Source: an uncultured Dokdonia sp. | Lineage (GTDB): Bacteria > Bacteroidota > Bacteroidia > Flavobacteriales > Flavobacteriaceae | DNA length: 64,000 nucleotides | Assembly: GCF_947492815.1 (NCBI RefSeq) | Contig: NZ_CANLOB010000015.1 | Coordinates: 1 to 64,000 of the forward strand | Direction of reading: 5' to 3' | In this document: piece by piece, positions 27,380-35,988 of the stretch | Layout of the letters: each line of letters begins with the position of its first letter | Position numbering within the stretch: position 1 is the stretch's first letter | Notes under the pieces: generated by a model | What the model saw: only the letters and a program-made list of their open reading frames with translations | The model's database searches: none | What the model was told of the DNA's origin: nothing | Made by a program: the position numbers and the translations under genes

Positions 27380-28330
27380 ATGAAAGTATTAGCAAACGAT
27401 GGTGTTTCTCAAACAGGAATTGATGCACTAGAAAAAGCCGGATTTGAAGTAATTACAACTAAAGTTGCACAAGAACAACTTGCTAACTATATCAACTCAG
27501 AACAGATTGATGTGGTATTAGTACGTAGTGCAACAACGGTTCGTAAAGAAGTGATTGATGCATGCCCAAGTCTTAAAATTATAGGACGTGGTGGTGTAGG
27601 AATGGATAATATAGATGTTGCTTATGCACGTGAAAAAGGATTACATGTAATTAATACGCCAGCTGCTTCATCTGCATCGGTAGCAGAATTAGTATTTGCG
27701 CATTTATACGGAAGTGTACGTTTCTTATATGCAGCAAATAGAGATATGCCACTAGATGGAGATTCAAAGTTTAAAGATCTTAAAAAAGCATACGCAAAAG
27801 GAACTGAACTTAGAGGTAAAACACTGGGTATTATAGGGTTTGGGCGTATTGGGCAAGAGGTCGCAAAAATTGCTATTGGATGTGGAATGAATGTCATTGC
27901 GAGTGATCCATTTATGGAAAAAGCAACGATTGATCTTTCTTTCTTTGATGGACAGTCACTATCATTTACAGTTGAAACAATTGCAAAAGAAGAAATTTTA
28001 AAGCAATCTGATTTTATTACACTTCATGTTCCTGCTCAAAAAGAGTATGTGATTGGAAAGGGTGAACTTGCACTTATGAAAAATGGTGCTGGTATTGTAA
28101 ATGCAGCTAGAGGTGGTGTGATAGATGAAGTAGCACTTATTGATGCATTAGACAAAGGAAAGCTATCATTTGCAGCATTAGATGTATTTGAAAACGAACC
28201 AAAGCCAGCAATTCAGGTATTAATGAATCCTAGAGTATCATTGACTCCGCATATTGGTGCTGCTACACAACAAGCACAAGACCGTATTGGTACAGAGCTT
28301 GCAGATCAGATTATAAATATTCTAAAATAA
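27380..28330 (+). CDS. serA: D-3-phosphoglycerate dehydrogenase
   Basis: A 316-residue NAD-dependent dehydrogenase, the first step of serine synthesis. It shows GRGGVGMDNIDV, the Rossmann motif GFGRIGQEVAKIA, the catalytic Arg and Glu in AARGGVIDE, and the proton-donor His in LTPHIGAAT. There is no C-terminal ACT domain, so this is the short form. I choose the ATG at 27380 (MKVLANDGVSQTG); the upstream TTG at 27320 would translate a repeat. With serC it forms the serine branch, and a strong terminator follows. Confidence 0.95.
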   Translation: MKVLANDGVSQTGIDALEKAGFEVITTKVAQEQLANYINSEQIDVVLVRSATTVRKEVIDACPSLKIIGRGGVGMDNIDVAYAREKGLHVINTPAASSASVAELVFAHLYGSVRFLYAANRDMPLDGDSKFKDLKKAYAKGTELRGKTLGIIGFGRIGQEVAKIAIGCGMNVIASDPFMEKATIDLSFFDGQSLSFTVETIAKEEILKQSDFITLHVPAQKEYVIGKGELALMKNGAGIVNAARGGVIDEVALIDALDKGKLSFAALDVFENEPKPAIQVLMNPRVSLTPHIGAATQQAQDRIGTELADQIINILK

Positions 28331-28352
28331 CAATACAGCTACGCATAAAAAT

Positions 28353-28382
28353 AAAAAACCAGCATTTCTGCTGGTTTTTTTT
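28353..28382 (+). terminator. Rho-independent terminator
   Basis: AAAAAACCAGCA (28353-28364), a TTTC loop and TGCTGGTTTTTT (28369-28380) end the serC-serA transcript. Confidence 0.92.
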
Positions 28383-28530
28383 ATACATACATATTTAAAT
28401 CATATCATAAAGAACTTATTTACCACAATTATTATCCTATAAAAACCACATCCTAATGTTAAAAACATGTATGACAAGCGTCAAACAATCACACTTATAA
28501 ATAACTATATGTAAGGATGTTAAAATAAAA

Positions 28531-28595
28531 ATCGATAAAATCTACTCAATTTCAAAAACAAAACATCGATAAAAAACACTTTTTTATCGATAAAA
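28531..28595 (+). promoter_or_regulatory. three direct repeats ATCGATAAAA upstream of the DUF937 gene
   Basis: ATCGATAAAA occurs at 28531-28540, 28565-28574 and 28586-28595, with starts spaced by 34 and 21 bp, in the 294 bp between the serA terminator and the DUF937 gene. It may be an operator for an unknown regulator. The rest of this gap is AT-rich with no gene. Confidence 0.4.
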
Positions 28596-28676
28596 TGCAT
28601 TTTTAAACTTATAAACCTACTTTCCCTTAAATATTTCGTAAATTGAAATCATTAATAACTTAAAACAATATAAAGG

Positions 28677-29309
28677 ATGTCAGGATTACTAGACTTATTA
28701 AATAGCCCAATGGGAAAGCAGATTATTAGTGGAGTGAGTGGGTCTACGGGTCAATCAGAAAGTGATACAGGTAATCTATTAAGTATGGCAATGCCAGTAC
28801 TTATGGGTGCCATGAAAAAAAATGTACAAACGCAAGATGGAGCTGCAGGATTAATGGGAGCGTTATCAGGAAAGCATGATGGTAGTATATTAGACAATCT
28901 AGGAGGTCTTTTTCAAGGAGGTGTAGATGAGAGTGTTCAAAAAGATGGTGAAGGAATTTTAGGACACCTTTTAGGAGGAAATCGTCCTACTGTAGAAAAT
29001 GCTTTAAGCCAGAAATCAGGAATGGATGCTGGATCTGTAAGTCAGATTCTTAAAGTAGCTGCTCCAATTTTAATGGGAGTATTAGGAAAGCAAACACGTC
29101 AGGCAGGTGTTAGTGATGCAAATGGAATGAATGCACTATTAGGCGGAATGTTAGGTGGACAACCAAAAGAAAACCAAAGCTTAATCTCCTCATTATTAGA
29201 TGCAGATGGTGATGGAAGCATTTTAGATGATGTCGCTGGAATGGTATTTAACAGTGGAGGAAAACAAGGAGGAATCGGCGGATTATTAGGAGGTCTCTTC
29301 GGAAAATAA
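28677..29309 (+). CDS. DUF937 domain protein
   Basis: A 210-residue protein of the DUF937 family: low-complexity, rich in Gly, Leu, Met and Ser, with repeated LLGGxLGG runs and helical segments such as VSQILKVAAPILMGVLGKQ (about 119-137). It has an acidic DADGDGSILDDV motif near 180-191 and a glycine-rich tail. There is no signal peptide. The family has no established activity. AAAGG lies just before the ATG, a rare Shine-Dalgarno-like site in this window. It is monocistronic with its own terminator. Confidence 0.85.
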   Translation: MSGLLDLLNSPMGKQIISGVSGSTGQSESDTGNLLSMAMPVLMGAMKKNVQTQDGAAGLMGALSGKHDGSILDNLGGLFQGGVDESVQKDGEGILGHLLGGNRPTVENALSQKSGMDAGSVSQILKVAAPILMGVLGKQTRQAGVSDANGMNALLGGMLGGQPKENQSLISSLLDADGDGSILDDVAGMVFNSGGKQGGIGGLLGGLFGK

Positions 29310-29337
29310 ATCGTACTTAACCTAGTTCGGTATATGG

Positions 29338-29374
29338 AATCACATACTATTTCGGTAGTATGTGATTTTTTTTG
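29338..29374 (+). terminator. Rho-independent terminator
   Basis: AATCACATAC (29339-29348) pairs with GTATGTGATT (29358-29367), followed by a T run of eight or more. Confidence 0.88.
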
Positions 29375-29422
29375 TTTGAATAAGACTCATTGATTTACAG
29401 TTTTTTAAAAACAATCACTTCT

Positions 29423-29644
29423 ATGCGCGAACAACCTGAGTTTACAGTATTTGATAGTGAGTATAAAAAAATAGGAGCAAAATTACTTTCTATAGATCCT
29501 CAGAATCCATATACAAACTATTATCAAACTAAGAATGTTATAGACAGTACTACATACTATTACAAAAGAATTGCTACTGCAGAGAACTTCTCTCCTTGCT
29601 GATATACCAATGAAGCAAAACAATGGCTCGAAAGCCAAAATTAA
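29423..29644 (+). pseudogene. small reading frame interrupted by a TGA
   Basis: From the ATG at 29423 the frame reads MREQPEFTVFDSEYKKIG and continues to FSPC, then meets TGA at 29600-29602. The same frame stays open for 13 more codons (YTNEAKQWLESQN) to TAA at 29644. The tail looks like a genuine protein end, so I read this as the decayed remnant of a small gene, possibly a fragment of a larger one. No SECIS-like structure or selenoprotein gene is visible. Weak evidence. Confidence 0.35.
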
Positions 29645-29782
29645 AATCAATATAATTACTCAAGATTTTTATTGCCATCTTGAGTGATTTTCTATACATA
29701 TACCAATCTACTCATTGAAACGCCTCATTCCCTCATTTATCATTTTACGAATCACGTAAGTACTATAGTTTTGTTAACGACA

Positions 29783-29812
29783 AAAAGCAGCAATGATACT
29801 GCTTTTCATTAA
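29783..29812 (+). terminator. terminator-like hairpin
   Basis: AAAAGCAG (29783-29790) pairs with CTGCTTTT (29799-29806) just before the DUF6146 gene. It could end transcription from the degraded frame upstream. Confidence 0.5.
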
Positions 29813-29854
29813 CACAAATTTTGAACTAAAATCAGTACATTTAAGATTATTATT

Positions 29855-30262
29855 ATGAAAAAGATATTTTACACCTTATTACTCGCCACCTTTATTATAG
29901 GATGCGCTACCACCAATACAAAAAATGATATTGCAAATACTGCTGGAGATACTTCTGATACAGTACGTATTGCAAATGACAGTTTAGAATTTGAAATTCT
30001 TATCATAGAGCCAGGATTTAATAATTGGTTAGTAACACAACAACCCAGAGGATATTACGAGCAGAACTATTTAGAAAACAGAAACCTCATCCGTGTAATA
30101 GAGTATAATAATCGTGTACTTGAAAGTTCGCGTTTTGATCCTAACATTTACTTACAGCAAATAAATTATGAACGAGGTGTAGATTATGGATATGAAGTAA
30201 ACTATTTATTACATAATTGGTTCATTTTTTTTGAAAGACGTTATGAGCAAAAGCTACGATAG
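29855..30262 (+). CDS. DUF6146 family lipoprotein
   Basis: A 135-residue lipoprotein with the signal MKKIFYTLLLATFIIGCATT and a lipid-attachment Cys17. The mature domain has the family pattern LEFEILIIEPGFNNWLVTQ, PRGYYEQNYLENRN and VDYGYEVNYLLHNWFIFF. Its function is unknown. It is followed without a gap by a DUF6787 membrane protein, a pairing I know from other Flavobacteriaceae, so the two probably act together. Confidence 0.82.
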   Translation: MKKIFYTLLLATFIIGCATTNTKNDIANTAGDTSDTVRIANDSLEFEILIIEPGFNNWLVTQQPRGYYEQNYLENRNLIRVIEYNNRVLESSRFDPNIYLQQINYERGVDYGYEVNYLLHNWFIFFERRYEQKLR

Positions 30263-30799
30263 TTGTATTTTTGTTCTGTGATACAGAATATCAAAAATCG
30301 TTGGGAAATAACTCAAAATTGGCAATTCATCCATATTATTCTTGGTTTGATTGCCACTTTTTTTTCTGCATACCTCATCTCAAAAGGTATTATAGCATCT
30401 ATTTCTATTCAAAATGAAATCTACGTACTCGTTGCGATTAGTGTATGTACACTACTTATTGCTTTTATTTTATTAAAAATCACATTTTGGCTATTTAAAA
30501 AATTATATAAGCGTTGGAATGTCACACAACGATGGCAATTAATAGCGATGTTTCTAGTCTTTGCCGTTACAGGAACTACAGCAGGTAAAATTTCTGATCC
30601 GTTAATGGAATTAATAGGACTTACAAAAGAAACAACGAATGGATGGATTTACTGGCCTGTTAGAATTGTGTTAATTTTCCCAATATATCAAGTTTTATTA
30701 GTGATCTTTGGCTGGATATTTGGTCAATACAATTTTTTTAAGCAATTTGCGATCAAAATGGCCTCACGTATGGGGTTTAAATTTTTGTTTAGAAAGTAA
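30263..30799 (+). CDS. DUF6787 family membrane protein with an internal duplication
   Basis: A 178-residue membrane protein with about four helices. The family signature RWxxTxxWQ occurs twice: NRWEITQNWQ (about 12-21) and KRWNVTQRWQ (about 83-92), so two DUF6787-like halves appear joined. The second half also keeps the GKISDPLMELIGL and YWPVRIVLIFPIYQVLLVIFGWIFGQYNFF blocks. The start is uncertain: TTG at 30263 abuts the previous stop, and GTG at 30278 is an alternative. Co-transcribed with the DUF6146 gene. Confidence 0.7.
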   Translation: MYFCSVIQNIKNRWEITQNWQFIHIILGLIATFFSAYLISKGIIASISIQNEIYVLVAISVCTLLIAFILLKITFWLFKKLYKRWNVTQRWQLIAMFLVFAVTGTTAGKISDPLMELIGLTKETTNGWIYWPVRIVLIFPIYQVLLVIFGWIFGQYNFFKQFAIKMASRMGFKFLFRK

Positions 30800-30801
30800 G
30801 T

Positions 30802-31134
30802 TTGCATATATATCGTTCACATATTATCAAAAACGTATCGGCAATTGCCTTGATTCTTTTTTTGTTGCTACCTTCAGTAGTGAACTTTGTACATAGTGCA
30901 GAAAATCATGATCATAGTGATCAATGTAAAAACAAATCTAATACACATATACACGAAAAAGAGCTAGACTGCTGTCTCTGTGATGTTACACTCTTAAATA
31001 ATGGAGTCTTTAACATTTCTAAAGAAATCGTGTTTATAAGCTATCAGGATGTCCCTGAACAAACTATTCATACACAAACGGTATATCTTTCTGTATATCG
31101 TACTACAGAATCACGAGGTCCTCCCGCTTGTTAA
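30802..31134 (+). CDS. His/Cys-rich exported protein, probable metal binder
   Basis: A 110-residue protein with a signal peptide (about 10-32, ALILFLLLPSVVNFVHSA) and then a metal-binding-looking cluster: HDHSDQC, HIHEK and LDCCLC. It ends in ESRGPPAC; a short RGPP tail is typical of small proteins that precede TonB receptors in this phylum. The start is a TTG 2 bp after the previous stop; no ATG is available. It sits 42 bp before a TonB receptor gene, suggesting a role in metal sensing or handling at the envelope. Confidence 0.65.
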   Translation: MHIYRSHIIKNVSAIALILFLLLPSVVNFVHSAENHDHSDQCKNKSNTHIHEKELDCCLCDVTLLNNGVFNISKEIVFISYQDVPEQTIHTQTVYLSVYRTTESRGPPAC

Positions 31135-31176
31135 TAATAAGTCATATTACGCTTTAAATTAACAAATTATTCACCC

Positions 31177-33576
31177 ATGAAATTTTTCATTGTACTCTGT
31201 ACATTTACGTACAGTAGTATAAGTATAGCACAAAACTGCACTTATACACTTACTGGTTATGTTATTGATTTACACGATCAAGAAACACTTACTGATGCAA
31301 TACTCAGTATAGAAGAGCTAGGTAATACCATAAAAACAAATGCAAAAGGCAAGTATACTTTTGATGATTTGTGTAATGGCGCCACTTATACCATACGTGT
31401 ATCACACCCCTTATGTAATACACAAACTATTAACGTAACCATTAATGGAGATACAGAACGTACCATAAATATGGAACACCACTTAGAAGAATTAGGGGAA
31501 ATTTCAATCACTGGAGAAGCTCAAAAAAATGGCGGAAAAACGGCTATTGAATCTCAAGTATCCAATGAAGCTATCCAAGCTAATAGTGCGGGTTCGTTAG
31601 GAGATGCTTTAAACCAGTTAAGTGGTGTTTCTTCTTTAAATACTGGTAATACTGTGGTAAAACCTGTAATTCAAGGATTACACAGTAGTCGTGTCATATT
31701 AATTACAGAAGGTACACGATTGCAAGATCAAGAATGGGGTGTTGAACATGCTCCCAATGTAGATTTGAATAATGCAGGAAGCATTTCTGTAATAAAAGGA
31801 GCAGCCGGATTACAATATGGAGGTGATGCTGTAGGAGGAACAATTATTGTAAATCCTAGACGTATTCCAATATCAGACAGTTTATATGGAGAAACTCTTC
31901 TTACAGGAGTATCTAATGGTCGTGGCGGTAGTGTAACAACAACCCTTACCAAATCATACAATTCAGGATGGTATGGTAGCATTCAAGGAACCATAAAACG
32001 TTTTGGAGATTTTGAGGCGCCAGACTATATATTAAGTAATACAGGAGCTTTTGAACGTAATGCTGCTATACGTTTTGGAGTAAATAAATATTCTTATGGT
32101 GTTGAAGCCAGCTATTCTATTTACAATAATAGATTAGGAATTTTACGTTCATCACATGTAGGAAGTGCAGCCGACCTTGCCAATGCTATTAATAGTGATA
32201 GACCTTTATTTATAGAAGACTTCACGTATGATATCAATCCGCCGAGACAGGAAGTAAAACATCAAGTAGCAAGACTCAATGCCTATAAAAGTTTTGATAA
32301 TATCGGAAAGTTTAGTTTTCAATATGATTATCAACAAAACAATAGACTTGAATTTGATATTAGACGTGACAGTGAAGATGTTCGGCCTGCGATAGATCTA
32401 GAATTAAGTACACACAGTGCCACACTAGATTTTGATTATACTGCAGATAATACCATTGATGCTAAGATTGGACTATTAGCACGCTTACAAACTAATTTTC
32501 CTGACCCTGCCACAGGGATACGCAGATTAATTCCTGATTATGATCGTTTTGATTTTGGCGTATACGCATTAGCCTCTAAAACATTAGAAGCCTTGACTAT
32601 TGAAGGGGGGCTTCGCTATGATTATAACTTTATAGATGCACAAAAGTTTTACCGTACTTCCTTTTGGGAAGCGAGAGGATACGATGAGTTATTTCCAGAA
32701 TTAGTCGTTGAAGATCTAGGCACGCAACTATTGACAAATCCTGAATTTACCTTTCATAACATATCAGCTACTGCAGGTGTTGGGTATGATTTTAATGATA
32801 CTTATAACATTACAGCAAATTATGCGCTCTCAAGTAGAGCCCCTAACCCATCTGAATTATTTAGTGATGGGTTACATCAAAGTGCTGCTCGTATTGAACT
32901 AGGAGATATTCGTTTTGATCAAGAAACCTCTAATAAAATTTCTATTGCGCTTTCGCGAAAAAGTACCCAGTGGTCTTTTACTGTTGCACCGTTTGCCAAT
33001 TACATTTCAGATTTTATCTTAATAGAACCTACAGGAAGTCAGCAATCATTACGTGGTAATTTTCAGGTTTGGGAATACCGTCAGACCGATGCACGATTGC
33101 TCGGGGTAGATATCGATAATGAATTTCGCGTAAGCGAGCATATTAGTATTAACAATCAACTATCTGTTGTTAAAGGACAGGATACCACTTTAGATCTACC
33201 ACTCATTAATATTCCGCCTGTAAATACTACAAATCGCGTAACCTATACAAATAAGAAATGGCACAATTTAAAAATAACTGCAGAGAGCTATTACGCATTT
33301 AGACAAAATGAATTTCCAGACAATAATTTTGAAATTTTTATTGTCGAAACCGATAGCAATGTACTGGTAGATGTAAGTACACCTCCAGAGGCATATCATT
33401 TAATTAATCTAAGAGGACAACTTGACTTTGAAGTAAGTAACACATCTACTTTACAAGTAGCATTAGCCGTTACAAACTTATTTGATACTTCCTACCGTAA
33501 CTACTTAAACAGACAACGCTTTTTTGCCGATGACCTTGGTAGAAATGTAAGTTTGCAATTGAAAATAAACTATTAA
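31177..33576 (+). CDS. TonB-dependent outer-membrane receptor (probable metal or metallophore uptake)
   Basis: A 799-residue receptor. A signal peptide (1-19) is followed by a carboxypeptidase-regulatory-like beta-sandwich (about 22-97, LTGYVIDLHDQETLTDAIL), a plug domain (about 125-230, with the GLHSSRVILITEG and GGDAVGGTIIVNPR motifs) and a 22-strand barrel ending in a Tyr. The order and the His/Cys-rich protein upstream and small lipoprotein downstream match receptor loci for copper or zinc in this phylum, though the ligand is inferred. TTTCGCGAAA is embedded at 32951-32960. Confidence 0.9.
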   Translation: MKFFIVLCTFTYSSISIAQNCTYTLTGYVIDLHDQETLTDAILSIEELGNTIKTNAKGKYTFDDLCNGATYTIRVSHPLCNTQTINVTINGDTERTINMEHHLEELGEISITGEAQKNGGKTAIESQVSNEAIQANSAGSLGDALNQLSGVSSLNTGNTVVKPVIQGLHSSRVILITEGTRLQDQEWGVEHAPNVDLNNAGSISVIKGAAGLQYGGDAVGGTIIVNPRRIPISDSLYGETLLTGVSNGRGGSVTTTLTKSYNSGWYGSIQGTIKRFGDFEAPDYILSNTGAFERNAAIRFGVNKYSYGVEASYSIYNNRLGILRSSHVGSAADLANAINSDRPLFIEDFTYDINPPRQEVKHQVARLNAYKSFDNIGKFSFQYDYQQNNRLEFDIRRDSEDVRPAIDLELSTHSATLDFDYTADNTIDAKIGLLARLQTNFPDPATGIRRLIPDYDRFDFGVYALASKTLEALTIEGGLRYDYNFIDAQKFYRTSFWEARGYDELFPELVVEDLGTQLLTNPEFTFHNISATAGVGYDFNDTYNITANYALSSRAPNPSELFSDGLHQSAARIELGDIRFDQETSNKISIALSRKSTQWSFTVAPFANYISDFILIEPTGSQQSLRGNFQVWEYRQTDARLLGVDIDNEFRVSEHISINNQLSVVKGQDTTLDLPLINIPPVNTTNRVTYTNKKWHNLKITAESYYAFRQNEFPDNNFEIFIVETDSNVLVDVSTPPEAYHLINLRGQLDFEVSNTSTLQVALAVTNLFDTSYRNYLNRQRFFADDLGRNVSLQLKINY

Positions 33577-33609
33577 ACCTATTAAACAATTAAATTAAAA
33601 ACAATTATT

Positions 33610-34176
33610 ATGAAAACTATTAAATCTATGAAGACCTTTATGATCGCATTAGCAGCAGGAATTATTGCAATTTCTTGTTCTAGTGATGATGATAATACCC
33701 CACCAGAAGTAATTAATGAAGAAGAAGTAATTACAACCCTAAGAGTACAATTAACAAATACTGCTGGAAATGTAACGTTGCAAAGTGTAGATAGTGATGG
33801 TGAAGATGGACCAAACCCTCCTGTAATTACAATTGTAGGAGACATTATGGCGAACACTACCTATAATGGTACTGTAGCATTCTTAAATGAAACTGAATCA
33901 CCAGCCGAAGATATTACAGAAGAAGTAGAAGAAGAAGATGATGAGCATCAAGTTTTCTATACACCTGCTGCAGGTCTTAATATCACTACAGAGTATGGTA
34001 ACTTTGATGGTGATGGTAACCCATTGGGAACTGTATTTACATTAACAACGGGAGATGCAAGTGATGGTAACTTCACCGTAACACTTCGTCACGAGCCTAC
34101 AAAACCAAACACAGGTCTTGCTGATGCTGGTGGAGAAACCGATATCGAAGTTACATTTGCTGTAACTGTTCAATAA
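33610..34176 (+). CDS. lipoprotein partner of the TonB receptor (type 1 periplasmic binding fold-like)
   Basis: A 188-residue lipoprotein: hydrophobic signal ending IAISCSSDDD, giving a lipid-attached Cys with an acidic Asp-rich linker. The mature domain is beta-rich with the pattern TLRVQLTN...VTLQSVDSDGEDGP and ends FTVTLRHEPTKPNTGLADAGGETDIEVTFAVTVQ, as in small proteins often called the type 1 periplasmic binding fold group that follow TonB receptors. An acidic stretch (ITEEVEEEDDEHQ) could bind cations. It begins 33 bp after the receptor and is the last gene of the operon. Confidence 0.72.
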   Translation: MKTIKSMKTFMIALAAGIIAISCSSDDDNTPPEVINEEEVITTLRVQLTNTAGNVTLQSVDSDGEDGPNPPVITIVGDIMANTTYNGTVAFLNETESPAEDITEEVEEEDDEHQVFYTPAAGLNITTEYGNFDGDGNPLGTVFTLTTGDASDGNFTVTLRHEPTKPNTGLADAGGETDIEVTFAVTVQ

Positions 34177-34186
34177 AGATAAATAT

Positions 34187-34397
34187 TTTGATTAGTAAGG
34201 CGGTTACATTTTTGATTAGTAACCACACCGTAACCGCCTTCATTCAAAATAGAATATCTAGTATTAGTAAAAAAGACTAATACAGAAGTAATTTTCATTT
34301 AATTACTGTATTACATTTTTATATATTTTGATTAGCAAGGCGGTTACATTTTAATTAGGAACTATACCGTAATCGCCTTCATTCAAAATAGCATACT
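34187..34397 (+). terminator. tandem pair of near-identical terminator hairpins
   Basis: Copy 1 has arms AAGGCGGTTAC (34197-34207) and GTAACCGCCTT (34230-34240); copy 2 has AAGGCGGTTAC (34337-34347) and GTAATCGCCTT (34369-34379). Flanks ATTTTGATTAG and CATTCAAAATAG are shared, so a segment of about 70 bp was duplicated 140 bp apart. The stretch from 34398 to 34513 contains a TTTCGCGAAA core at 34429-34438 and no gene. Confidence 0.75.
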
Positions 34398-34513
34398 ATT
34401 CTAATTTTAGCTGTAATCAATTATAAGCTTTCGCGAAAAATTATACTGAATCTTTCTTCTTTGATTCATTTTAAAGTGACAAGATAATAATTTATCTGTT
34501 AACTAATATCTAA

Positions 34514-35344
34514 CTACACATACTCCAAAAAGAAATCTGGTTCAGGTCGTACTCGATAATTATCGGTTACATCAGCAAATTGAATCACCCCATCTTTATC
34601 TGTAATAATCACGGTAGGCAACACCGTATCACTATCATATCCTAACGCTTGAAATCCAAAAGGAATCCCATTTTTAGACGCAATCGCTAATTGTTTAGCT
34701 ACTCTATTATTTACATCTGTTAGAAAGTGAAATTGTAGCCCATGTTTCTTTGCGAGTTTTTCCGAAAATCCATGCGGTTGCGGACTCACAAAAACCATAT
34801 TCACTCCTTTTTCTTCAAGGGTTTTGTATTGAGCTACTAGCTCTTTGATTTGCGCCATACATAACGGACACCAATTCCCTCTATAAAACAAATAAATTGC
34901 TGGACTTCCTAAAAAAGAGGATGAAGAGACATGTGCTCTTTGAGAATTCTCAAGAGTAAACTCAGGAAGCCTATTCCCTACCCTAATTACTGATGTATCT
35001 CGATTACGAAATACAGAATACCAAAAAAGATACAAACACCATCCTAGTACGAGAATACTTAAAAAAATAAACTCTTTGATCTCTAAAGTCATATATCCAA
35101 TAAGACTTAGTATAACTCCGATCAAAATTGTAATTGTATACGGGATTAAAAAGGTATTTGTTCTTGCTCTTGGTACTATAAACAATCCAAGAAAAAAAAC
35201 AACAATTGGAATTGATGTAATCATGATTCCTAGAGATCCTAATTGTGTCTCATTCTGTATCATTTCCCAAGTATACTTTACCGTTATAAATAAGGCAAAC
35301 ACAGGAAAAACAGATACGAAAATAGATTTAAGTAAATTTTGCAT
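34514..35344 (-). CDS. membrane-anchored peroxiredoxin/thioredoxin-like protein
   Basis: A 276-residue protein. Four membrane helices occupy about residues 1-110 (FVSVFPVFALFITVKYTW, LGIMITSIPIVVFFLGLF, FLIPYTITILIGVILSLIGYM and FIFLSILVLGWCLYLFWYSVF), then a redoxin domain of the AhpC/TSA fold with GNWCPLCMAQIKEL, a CxxC motif at about 155-158. It should be a thiol-disulfide or peroxide-reducing enzyme facing one side of the inner membrane; which side is not clear. It is followed by a DUF2199 gene 42 bp upstream on the same strand. Confidence 0.8.
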   Translation of the reverse strand: MQNLLKSIFVSVFPVFALFITVKYTWEMIQNETQLGSLGIMITSIPIVVFFLGLFIVPRARTNTFLIPYTITILIGVILSLIGYMTLEIKEFIFLSILVLGWCLYLFWYSVFRNRDTSVIRVGNRLPEFTLENSQRAHVSSSSFLGSPAIYLFYRGNWCPLCMAQIKELVAQYKTLEEKGVNMVFVSPQPHGFSEKLAKKHGLQFHFLTDVNNRVAKQLAIASKNGIPFGFQALGYDSDTVLPTVIITDKDGVIQFADVTDNYRVRPEPDFFLEYV

Positions 35345-35386
35345 AAAGATTCATTTGAAAACTAAGTAGTAAGATTTAGAAGTTCA

Positions 35387-35923
35387 TTACATTATTTTCC
35401 CAAGCATTCTTTCTATTCTTTTTCCAGCCTCTACTTGTGAAATTCCATGGTAATAATCTCTAACAAATGGATGATCAAAACTTTCATGAGGAAAAATTTC
35501 AGGTCTTTGATTTCCACTTTTTGTGATAACATCACAAGGAATAGATAAGGTATTATCATATTCTGGAATGTGACTACACAACCAGCCGAAATATCCAGTC
35601 TCATGATTTTCATTCATAAAATTGGTTTTATAATCTAAGAAACTCTTTTCGCTTAACGATACCCAAAGTCCATAGTCCAAATCTTCACAAGTGTTATTTA
35701 CTTTTTGGGTTAATGTCACTCTTATAAATCTATCTATCTGATCTTCAAGATGAATCTCGCAAAAGTCTGTCGTTAATTTTCCAATGATTTCTTTTTCTTC
35801 GGCAGTTAAATTGTGATACTTATAAGGTGATTTAAACCCTAAAGCTGGCCAGTCTGAATGCACCTGTCCACATTCAACACATTTAAATGCTGTCGATATA
35901 TGTTTCTTTCGTTTCCAGAACAT
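35387..35923 (-). CDS. DUF2199 domain protein
   Basis: A 178-residue soluble protein. It begins with a zinc-ribbon-like pair, FKCVECGQVH (C15, C18), and carries the DUF2199 hallmarks GLWVSLSEKSFLDY, YFGWLCSHIPEY and HPFVRDYYHGISQVEAGKRIERML at the end. The family has no known function. It lies between the redoxin gene and the NAD(P)HX repair gene on the same strand, but gaps of 42 and 65 bp leave operon membership open. Confidence 0.85.
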   Translation of the reverse strand: MFWKRKKHISTAFKCVECGQVHSDWPALGFKSPYKYHNLTAEEKEIIGKLTTDFCEIHLEDQIDRFIRVTLTQKVNNTCEDLDYGLWVSLSEKSFLDYKTNFMNENHETGYFGWLCSHIPEYDNTLSIPCDVITKSGNQRPEIFPHESFDHPFVRDYYHGISQVEAGKRIERMLGKIM

Positions 35924-35988
35924 TAGATCTGTCGTTTTATTACAGAAAGTATACTTAAACCATGCTATATTATAATAAATACTTAATG

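Noticed and set aside
29600..29602. The in-frame TGA as a selenocysteine codon
   Set aside because: No stem-loop right after it and no selenocysteine machinery in view; a decayed gene is simpler.
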